DNA of 34,894 nt from Candidatus Portnoybacteria bacterium RBG_13_40_8 (GTDB taxonomy: Bacteria > Patescibacteriota > Minisyncoccia > RBG-13-40-8-A). The notes below the pieces were generated by a model. That model saw nothing but the letters and a program-made list of their open reading frames with translations. It had not been told where the DNA came from and did no database searches. Made by a program: the position numbers and the translations under genes. Positions 30,199 to 34,894 of this stretch are shown here, piece after piece. The first letter of the stretch is position 1; every line of letters begins with the position of its first letter. The stretch spans positions 1-34,894 of the forward strand of contig MHMT01000020.1 of NCBI GenBank assembly GCA_001819435.1, in the 5' to 3' direction.

Positions 30199-30597
30199 TT
30201 ATTCGGTAGTTTTGCCGTCAAATTCCGCTTCTTTGGCCATAGCTTCTTCTTTGGTCACGCGCACAATACCTTCCTTGTGGTGAGCCGGAGAATAAATAGT
30301 GTAAAGCTTAAGTTCTTCTGTATCAGAGACATTAATGATATTGTGCTGGGCGCCGGCCGGCACAACCACTGCTGTACCGTCTTTGAGTTCGTATTCATTA
30401 TCGTCAATAATGCATTTGCCTTGCCCTTTTTCAAAACGGAAAAATTGGTCATTGTCAGAATGAACTTCCATTCCGATTTCTTCTCCTGGCCGGAGACTCA
30501 TCAATACCAACTGGCTGTGTTTCCCGGTATAAAGCACCTTGCGAAAATTAGTATTTTCCAAGGTTTCTTTTTCAATATTATCCACAAATCCTTTCAT
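30199..30597 (-). CDS. Cupin-domain protein
   Basis: The 132-aa single-domain cupin has motif 1 as GEEIGMEVHSDNDQFFRFEKGQGKCIID (His, Asp and later Glu as metal-ligand candidates) and motif 2 as VVVPAGAQHNIINVSD. Such small cupins, often annotated as mannose-6-phosphate isomerase-like, are common in CPR genomes; substrate unknown. The leader carries an elaborate branched structure (30608-30667). GAGG lies about 9 bases before the ATG as a weak ribosome binding site. Confidence 0.9.
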   Translation of the reverse strand: MKGFVDNIEKETLENTNFRKVLYTGKHSQLVLMSLRPGEEIGMEVHSDNDQFFRFEKGQGKCIIDDNEYELKDGTAVVVPAGAQHNIINVSDTEELKLYTIYSPAHHKEGIVRVTKEEAMAKEAEFDGKTTE

Positions 30598-30607
30598 ATT
30601 TTTTTTA

Positions 30608-30667
30608 CCTCGTTAAATATCCCGCGGTGCGGGATGCCGCTTTGCGGCATTTAACGGGGTGAACCCC
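30608..30667 (-). promoter_or_regulatory. Three-way-junction RNA structure in the cupin leader
   Basis: The outer stem is CCTCGTTAAAT (30608-30618) with ATTTAACGGGG (30649-30659), one mismatch. It encloses two perfect hairpins, ATCCCGC-GGT-GCGGGAT (30619-30635) and ATGCCGC-TTT-GCGGCAT (30634-30650), with only small overlaps at the joints. A third hairpin GGGGTGAACCCC follows at 30656-30667. It ends 10 bases before the ATG. Confidence 0.65.
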
Positions 30668-30768
30668 TTAATTATTAATCAAATTTTGACCCTTGAACTC
30701 CTATTATATCATTTCAATAAATTTAATGTAAACAAAAACCGCTAAAACCCAAAAAGCCCGCAAAACCT

Positions 30769-30796
30769 TTGAATTTATTTATTTATGCTCTATAAT
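30769..30796 (+). promoter_or_regulatory. Promoter of the SWIB gene
   Basis: TTGAAT (30769-30774), 16-base spacer, TATAAT (30791-30796). The leader of about 40 nt is AT-rich with a short AGGCAAATGCCT hairpin and no Shine-Dalgarno. Confidence 0.72.
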
Positions 30797-30843
30797 ATAA
30801 TTATATAGGCAAATGCCTTAATAATAATTAAATAAATAAATTT

Positions 30844-31107
30844 ATGGCAAAAAGAAAACCCAATGCTGCGTTTATGAGACCGTTAAAAGTCAGCGAAGAA
30901 CTGGCTATGGTTATTGGCAAGGGCCCGATGCCCAGACCAGAAGTAGTCTCAAAGCTCTGGGTATATATCCACGAGCACAACCTTCAGGATAAGGTCAATA
31001 AGCGCAACGTCAATGCCGATGCGAATTTGAAAGCAGTTTTCGGCGGGAAAGGAACAGTAGATATGTTTGAGATGCAGAAGCTCATTTCAAAACATCTTTC
31101 CAAATAG
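30844..31107 (+). CDS. SWIB/MDM2-domain protein
   Basis: The 87-aa protein is almost only a SWIB domain: RPLKVSEELAMVIGKGPMPRPEVVSKLWVYIHEHNLQDKVNKRNVNADANLKAVFGGKGTVDMFEMQKLISKHL. This fold is best known in eukaryotic chromatin remodelling complexes; in bacteria it is found in Chlamydiae, Planctomycetes and CPR lineages, where it is thought to be DNA-associated. Its own promoter and terminator make it a monocistronic unit. Confidence 0.94.
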   Translation: MAKRKPNAAFMRPLKVSEELAMVIGKGPMPRPEVVSKLWVYIHEHNLQDKVNKRNVNADANLKAVFGGKGTVDMFEMQKLISKHLSK

Positions 31108-31136
31108 ACTTTTTAAATTTTTCAAAAATTTAAAAC

Positions 31137-31168
31137 AAAAAATCCGACCTCTTGTAGGCGGATTTTTT
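31137..31168 (+). terminator. Intrinsic terminator of the SWIB gene
   Basis: AAAAAATCCG and CGGATTTTTT with an inner CCT/AGG pairing around CTTGT; ends in six T on the plus strand. Confidence 0.9.
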
Positions 31169-31169
31169 G

Positions 31170-31198
31170 AAAAAAGCACATAACGTGTATGTGCCTTT
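31170..31198 (-). terminator. Terminator of rnj (repeat hairpin copy 1)
   Basis: GCACATA-ACGTG-TATGTGC with A/T runs on both sides; minus strand ends in TTTTTT. The same ~30 bases recur at 33082-33110. Confidence 0.85.
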
Positions 31199-31224
31199 TG
31201 TAAAATTTTAATTTTGAATCCACG

Positions 31225-32943
31225 CTATACTTCAATTATTACCGGCAAAATCATCGGCCTCCTCCGGGTTTTACTGTATAAAAATTGACCCATTTTATCT
31301 CGTAAATTATCTTTAACATATGCCCAGTCAATCGGCGCGCCAGCAATAGTTGTATGTCTAACAATTTCTTTTACTTTTTTACGTGCTTCCGTTAAAAGTT
31401 CCTTTGATTCTTTCATGTAAATAAATCCGCGAGAAATAATATCCGGATTATTTTTAACTTTTCCGGTTTGCCGGTCTATTGTAGTTATAATTACAAACAT
31501 TCCGTCCTCGGCCATTGTCTGACGGTCGCGCAAAACAATGTGACCGACATCGCCAATACCCAGCCCGTCGACAAAAACATAACCGGTATCAATTTTTTTG
31601 TTTAGAACCCTGGCTGTTCTGTTTTGAAATTCAATAATTGAACCGTTATCGAGAACAAATATTTTATCTTTGGAAATTCCGGACTGCATGGCCAATTTCG
31701 CCGCTTCTTTCAAAAAATAATGATTGGCATAAACCGGCAGAAAAAAATCTGGCCGGACTTGCTTTATTATTTCCTTAATATTGGCGGCATTGGAATGACC
31801 GCTAATATGCACATCCATGATATCACTATGAATTACATTATCGCACTTGCGATAAAGACTGTCTTTCAATCGCTGAATTGTTCTTTCGTTTCCCGGGATA
31901 ACGGACGATGAGAAAATAACGGTATCGTTTTTTTTGATGCGGATGAATCTGTGATTGCCGGTAATTATCCGCGATAAAACCGCATTGCCTTCGCCCTGCG
32001 CTCCGGTACAAATAATTATAATTTTATTCTCCGGATATTTATGGATATCTTCGATGGAAATAAGCACTTCCTTACCGGCTTTTATATATCTCAGTTTTTG
32101 GGCTATTTCAATATTCATTTTCATGCCGTAACCGTCCGGGGCAACTTTTTTGCCGATTTTTTTGGCGTATTCGATAATATGGCTAATCCTTTTTATTTGA
32201 GAAGAAAAAGTGCCGATGATTACCTTGCCTCTTGCCTCTCTGATAAGTTTTTCCAGGTTGGCATACATATCTTTTTCTGAGACCAATTCGTGGGTGGTAT
32301 CGAGTGAACCCAGGCTTTCAAGCATTAAAATTTTTGGCGCCGGCAAAGAAGATAAATGATTATAGGTAATCGCCTGTTGATTAATTGGATTTTTCTCCAT
32401 TGTCCAGTCGCCTGGATGAATAATCGTTCCGTTCGGCGTATTGATAATAACGCCAACCGCATCCATAATTGAATGCTCCACATTGAAAAAGCCGATTCTG
32501 AATTTACCTAAATTAAACCGATCATTAATTGATTTAACCTTAATAATCTTTAGGCGCTTAACCGATTCTTTGGCGTATTCTTCCATTCTTTTCTCGATTA
32601 GGGCAATGGTCAAGTCTCTGCCAATAATTGTCGGATAACCGAGTTTTTTCAAAAGTAGCGGAGCAGCGCCAATATGATCAAGATGTCCGTGGGTAAAAAT
32701 TACTCCGCGAATATTTTTTTCCTTGCCGCGCAAATAACTGACGTTGGGGACAATAAAATCAATGCCGGGCATATCTTCTTCCGGGAACTGAATACCCATA
32801 TCTAAAATAACAATATCGTCGCCGTATTCAAAAACAGTCATATTCCGGCCAACTTCTTCCATCCCTCCCAGAGGAATAATTCTTAAAGCGGATTGTTGTC
32901 TTGTATTTCTTTGCCTTATTGGCCTATGTTTTAATTTTTCCAT
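31225..32943 (-). CDS. rnj: Ribonuclease J
   Basis: RNase J is an MBL-fold exo/endoribonuclease for mRNA decay and rRNA processing. The 572-aa protein shows FTHGHLDHIGAAPLLL (HxHxDH), the third-ligand region FFNVEHSIMDAVGVIINT, IIHPGDWTM, CTGAQGEGNAVLSRI, and the beta-CASP His in VHISGHSNAANIKEII. The C-terminal domain includes KTRRRPMILPVIIEV. The stretch where most family members have D-S-T-N reads LESLGSLDTTHELVSEKD. A short A/T-flanked hairpin (32960-32986) and a TAGAAT box stand directly before the ATG, with no space for a normal leader. Confidence 0.95.
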   Translation of the reverse strand: MEKLKHRPIRQRNTRQQSALRIIPLGGMEEVGRNMTVFEYGDDIVILDMGIQFPEEDMPGIDFIVPNVSYLRGKEKNIRGVIFTHGHLDHIGAAPLLLKKLGYPTIIGRDLTIALIEKRMEEYAKESVKRLKIIKVKSINDRFNLGKFRIGFFNVEHSIMDAVGVIINTPNGTIIHPGDWTMEKNPINQQAITYNHLSSLPAPKILMLESLGSLDTTHELVSEKDMYANLEKLIREARGKVIIGTFSSQIKRISHIIEYAKKIGKKVAPDGYGMKMNIEIAQKLRYIKAGKEVLISIEDIHKYPENKIIIICTGAQGEGNAVLSRIITGNHRFIRIKKNDTVIFSSSVIPGNERTIQRLKDSLYRKCDNVIHSDIMDVHISGHSNAANIKEIIKQVRPDFFLPVYANHYFLKEAAKLAMQSGISKDKIFVLDNGSIIEFQNRTARVLNKKIDTGYVFVDGLGIGDVGHIVLRDRQTMAEDGMFVIITTIDRQTGKVKNNPDIISRGFIYMKESKELLTEARKKVKEIVRHTTIAGAPIDWAYVKDNLRDKMGQFLYSKTRRRPMILPVIIEV

Positions 32944-32959
32944 ATCTTTATTCTACCAA

Positions 32960-32986
32960 AAAATCGTCTTAATTAGAAGACGATTT
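32960..32986 (-). promoter_or_regulatory. Terminator-like hairpin directly before rnj
   Basis: On the minus strand AAAATCGTCTT/AAGACGATTTT with a 6-nt loop runs into TTTTTT, then GGTAGAATAAAGATATG with the rnj start. Either it ends upstream transcription and rnj starts leaderless from TAGAAT (32950-32955), or it is an attenuator. Confidence 0.6.
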
Positions 32987-32999
32987 TACCAGGGTGGAC

Positions 33000-33075
33000 G
33001 AGTGGACTGGACTATCAGCCCAAGGCCCGCCCACGGCGGGCAGGCTGATCGGCCTCGGGCCGAGAGCCTGTTTGA
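33000..33075. repeat. GAGTGGACTGGA..CCTGTTTG repeat, copy 1, with GC-rich insert
   Basis: GAGTGGACTGGACTA at 33000-33014 and CCTGTTTGAG near 33067 are the two ends of the repeat seen whole at 34129 and 34806. Between them sits a GC-rich segment (33017-33063) with GCCCGCC/GGCGGGC and GGCCTCGGGC, related to the repeat at 5585. Confidence 0.7.
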
Positions 33076-33081
33076 GTATAT

Positions 33082-33110
33082 AAAAAAGCACATAACGTGT
33101 ATGTGCCTTT
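33082..33110 (-). terminator. Terminator of the 118-aa gene (repeat hairpin copy 2)
   Basis: Identical in about 30 bases to the rnj terminator at 31170-31198: GCACATA-ACGTG-TATGTGC then six T on the minus strand. Confidence 0.85.
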
Positions 33111-33127
33111 TAAAAAATGTAAGTAAA

Positions 33128-33484
33128 TTATTTTTCTTCTTCTTTTTCTTCTTCGCGCTCACAATTAACGCAATACCCATCAATGTGTGAATGCACTCCA
33201 CCGCCGTGAATAGTCAAAAGAGGTGAAATGGCAGTTATTCTAAGCTCGTTATTGAGTTCTTTGAATTGCGCAAGCGTTCTCAGAAAATCCTCAGATTCAC
33301 TTGTCTCAAAGTAGAATATCAAGTGCCCAGAATATTCTACATTCTCCGGAAGATTTAATTTTTCTTCTATTATCTCCTTTTCTAATGTCTCCTTTCTTAG
33401 TCTCTCTTTTTCAAGAGCTGAGTCACGTTCAGCCTTTTCTTTTTCAATTTTTGCTAGTTTTTCAATTTTTGATTCTTTTCCCAT
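33128..33484 (-). CDS. Unknown 118-aa protein with charged coiled-coil N-terminus
   Basis: No family is recognised. Residues 1-43 form a highly charged probable coiled coil (KIEKLAKIEKEKAERDSALEKERLRKETLEKEI). The second half looks like a compact domain: NVEYSGHLIFYFETSESEDFLRTLAQFKELNNELRITAISPLLTIHGGGVHSHIDGYCVNC, with a possible metal site (HGGGVHSHIDGYCVNC). The tail is a run of Glu/Lys. A purine-rich AGAGGA lies about 10 bases before the ATG. It has its own terminator. Confidence 0.7.
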   Translation of the reverse strand: MGKESKIEKLAKIEKEKAERDSALEKERLRKETLEKEIIEEKLNLPENVEYSGHLIFYFETSESEDFLRTLAQFKELNNELRITAISPLLTIHGGGVHSHIDGYCVNCEREEEKEEEK

Positions 33485-33557
33485 ATTTTTATTTTCCTCT
33501 TAATTAATTATTATACTTTTATCATAAGCTCTTACTCAGCAAAAGTCAACACAAAAA

Positions 33558-33583
33558 CCCGAGAAAAAATCTCGGGCTTTTTT
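33558..33583. terminator. CCCGAGA/TCTCGGG terminator
   Basis: A perfect 7-bp GC stem with an AAAAA loop and A/T flanks; the minus side reads GGGTTTTTG, the plus side GGGCTTTTTT. It can end the small membrane protein transcript from the right. Confidence 0.82.
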
Positions 33584-33739
33584 AAAATATCTTTGGGTCT
33601 TAACTCAAAGATTATTATAAATCCTTTAATAAAGCTATTGCAGAATCCTGACTATGTTGAAGAGTTAAGAATGAAGTTAGAGATAATAAAAGAGTTAAAA
33701 TCAGCAACTGAACTAGTTTAGAGCCTATTTGATAAGTAT

Positions 33740-34009
33740 TTAAACCTGGGCTTGCGGATTTTTGGGTAAAACGGGCTGTTTTTTGGCAAAGATAACTACT
33801 ACTATTGTTATTAATGCGATAACGCCAACCATAACCAAATCAACACCCTGAGAAACAAACAATATAACGCCTCCCATAATTATATAAAAAATAGATAAAC
33901 CTATTACCGCCCTTCCAGTAATTTCTTTTTTTGAAGAAATCTTAATTTTTTTCTTCACTAAGCCAGTTATCCCAATAACCAATAAAATAACTAATAATAT
34001 TAAATCCAT
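33740..34009 (-). CDS. Small membrane protein of unknown function (89 aa)
   Basis: Three hydrophobic helices are visible: LILLVILLVIGITGLV at the start, AVIGLSIFYIIMGGVILFV in the middle and LVMVGVIALITIVVVIFA near the end, with a basic loop (KKKIKISSKKE) between the first two. The tail is KKQPVLPKNPQAQV. No family is recognised. A TATAAT box on the minus strand lies at 34071-34076, behind a T-rich hairpin like that before rnj. Confidence 0.7.
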   Translation of the reverse strand: MDLILLVILLVIGITGLVKKKIKISSKKEITGRAVIGLSIFYIIMGGVILFVSQGVDLVMVGVIALITIVVVIFAKKQPVLPKNPQAQV

Positions 34010-34070
34010 AAAAGTTTTAAATATATAATAATAACGACCTTTATTAAATTACCTCTTTTTATTATACCAA

Positions 34071-34100
34071 AAAATCGTCTTTTAAGCGACTTTTTTGATA
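34071..34100 (-). promoter_or_regulatory. T-rich hairpin and TATAAT box before the 89-aa gene
   Basis: AAAAATCGTC..GCGACTTTTTT pairs imperfectly; on the minus strand the T-run leads into GGTATAATAAA. The arrangement (GACGATTTTTTGGTAxAATAAA) matches that before rnj, so both may come from one repeat. Confidence 0.5.
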
Positions 34101-34128
34101 ACTATAATAAACATATCGCTGGGTCAGC

Positions 34129-34155
34129 GAGTGGACTGGATTAGAACCTGTTTGG
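34129..34155. repeat. GAGTGGACTGGATTAGAACCTGTTTGG repeat, copy 2
   Basis: A 27-base sequence exactly repeated at 34806-34832 and related to 33000-33075. Non-coding, between two minus-strand genes. Confidence 0.88.
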
Positions 34156-34177
34156 ATTCAAGTTTGGGTTAGATTTA

Positions 34178-34222
34178 TATAAAAAAAGAGCGTCAGAGCA
34201 GGATTTTAACCTGATAACGCCC
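34178..34222 (-). terminator. Terminator of the lipoprotein gene
   Basis: On the minus strand GGGCGTTATCAGG and CCTGCTCTGACGC form an imperfect stem (internal loop) around TTAAAAT and run into seven T. Confidence 0.7.
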
Positions 34223-34229
34223 CGAGATA

Positions 34230-34703
34230 CTAATGTAGAATCTGCCCAGATTCACCACGATAATCGTTAGGCCACGAATAACTAACTGATCTCTTCTTGT
34301 CCGTCGCATATACAGTCTCTACAACTTTAATCCTGTCTCCCTTTCTCAATAATGAACATTTGGTGCAATTGTTATCGGTCAGACTCTCTTCAATAGTGAA
34401 ATCAAGACGAGTACCATTGTCAAGTTTCACTACAAATTTGCACCCAAGTAATTCTTCAGATACAACGATTTTTCCTTGTCTGTTCTCAACTGCGGCTCCT
34501 ACTATTGCTCCTGTAGTGCCAGCAGCTAACGCTCCAAATATTGCACCCCCAACAGGATCTCCTTTTCCTTCGGTTTTTTGCGTAACTGCAGAGGTTGTTC
34601 TTACATCTTCAACAGTGCCCCAAAGCTCTTGTGTTTCTGTCTTGCATCCAAAGTTCATAACCAATACCATCAAGACCATACCGGCAATTAAAAATCTAGA
34701 CAT
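34230..34703 (-). CDS. Putative lipoprotein with glycine-zipper segment
   Basis: The 157-aa protein starts with a signal peptide and a plausible lipobox, LVMNFGC, with Cys at about residue 20. Next come TETQELWGTVEDVRTTSAV and a glycine-zipper helix pair, GDPVGGAIFGALAAGTTGAIVGAAV, as in SlyB/Rcp-type lipoproteins. The C-terminal half reads KFVVKLDNGTRLDFTIEESLTDNNCTKCSLLRKGDRIKVVET, a small beta domain with a CTKC pair. The start is fixed by AAGGAGG. The near-consensus promoter and the strong ribosome site are unlike most genes here. Exact role unknown. Confidence 0.83.
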   Translation of the reverse strand: MSRFLIAGMVLMVLVMNFGCKTETQELWGTVEDVRTTSAVTQKTEGKGDPVGGAIFGALAAGTTGAIVGAAVENRQGKIVVSEELLGCKFVVKLDNGTRLDFTIEESLTDNNCTKCSLLRKGDRIKVVETVYATDKKRSVSYSWPNDYRGESGQILH

Positions 34704-34768
34704 TTTTCATACACCTCCTTTTTATTTTTTTAAAAACAAGAACTGATAACAGTTTTTGTACTATTATC

Positions 34769-34797
34769 AGTATAGCATATCCATTCTTAAAAGTCAA
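34769..34797 (-). promoter_or_regulatory. Near-consensus promoter of the lipoprotein gene
   Basis: On the minus strand TTGACT (34792-34797), 17-base spacer, TATACT (34769-34774), with an extended TG-C before the -10. Confidence 0.85.
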
Positions 34798-34805
34798 GGG
34801 TCGTA

Positions 34806-34832
34806 GAGTGGACTGGATTAGAACCTGTTTGG
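34806..34832. repeat. GAGTGGACTGGATTAGAACCTGTTTGG repeat, copy 3
   Basis: Exact 27-base match to 34129-34155. It lies just upstream of the lipoprotein promoter. Confidence 0.88.
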
Positions 34833-34849
34833 CTTTAATATAAAAGAAA

Positions 34850-34870
34850 AACCCGCTTATGAGGCGGGTT
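34850..34870 (-). terminator. Terminator of a gene beyond the right edge
   Basis: AACCCGC..GCGGGTT hairpin; on the minus strand it runs into TTTTCTTTTA. It probably ends a minus-strand gene outside the window. Confidence 0.7.
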
Positions 34871-34894
34871 CAGAGAAAAAGTCCTTCAACGGAT

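Overview
The window reads as chromosomal DNA of a Candidate Phyla Radiation (Patescibacteria) bacterium, probably of the Parcubacteria group. The reasons are: a generally AT-rich sequence, very tight gene spacing, many starts without a Shine-Dalgarno motif, a short IF-2 without the long N-terminal region, three small T4SS-pilin-like proteins in a row, a SWIB-domain protein, and many short palindromic repeats. TGA acts as a stop (murJ, rluA-family gene), so code 25 is not needed. The exact lineage cannot be fixed from the window.

Layout. Position 1-430: the end of a DUF11-type surface protein and a bidirectional terminator. 434-3783 (-): lepA and murJ. 3845-5584 (+): a VanW/peptidoglycan-binding membrane protein. 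5686-12407 (-): tRNA-Leu, then a long apparent transcription unit read right to left: MBL-fold hydrolase, small membrane protein, gyrA, methyltransferase, anchored solute-binding protein and three pilin-like proteins. 12609-16489 (+): rpsA, an unknown GC-rich gene with its own strong signals, ftsH and tRNA-Ile(UAU). 16536-16901 (-): speD. 17000-19308 (+): tRNA-Val, a pseudouridine synthase, rplS, an LD-carboxypeptidase and tRNA-Leu. 19487-19792 (+): a second GC-rich cassette, encoding a Cys-rich protein. 19929-23282 (-): tRNAs Gly, Phe, Cys, Val and Leu, rbfA, infB, a DUF4446 protein, then tRNAs Ser, Ala and Arg with tRNA fragments. 23378-29155: a ferredoxin (-), a membrane spermidine-synthase-like protein (+), and an AmmeMemoRadiSam operon (-) made of a DsbD/CcdA-like membrane protein, a radical SAM enzyme and a fused MEMO1-AMMECR1 protein. 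29232-34894: a 63-aa protein, efp, a cupin, SWIB, RNase J, two small proteins of unknown function and a lipoprotein. There is no rRNA, CRISPR array or complete transposase. No gene-free stretch exceeds 300 bases.

Function. Most of the window is translation and housekeeping: LepA, S1, L19, IF-2, RbfA, EF-P, 12 apparently intact tRNAs, GyrA, FtsH, RNase J and MurJ. The accessory part is a membrane and redox module (pilins, solute-binding protein, AmmeMemoRadiSam, ferredoxin).

Most unusual observations. (1) A 134-bp element with 20-bp terminal inverted repeats sits directly against the start codons of both rplS and efp, in the same orientation to each gene. It carries a TATAAT box and a potential leader hairpin, and its flanks look like a 4-bp target duplication that includes the ATG. 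(2) A fused MEMO1-AMMECR1 protein and its radical SAM partner both have N-terminal membrane anchors. (3) Three single-gene cassettes have near-consensus promoters, strong Shine-Dalgarno motifs and terminators that contrast with the rest of the window. (4) An intact tRNA-Arg gene lies between the two halves of another tRNA.
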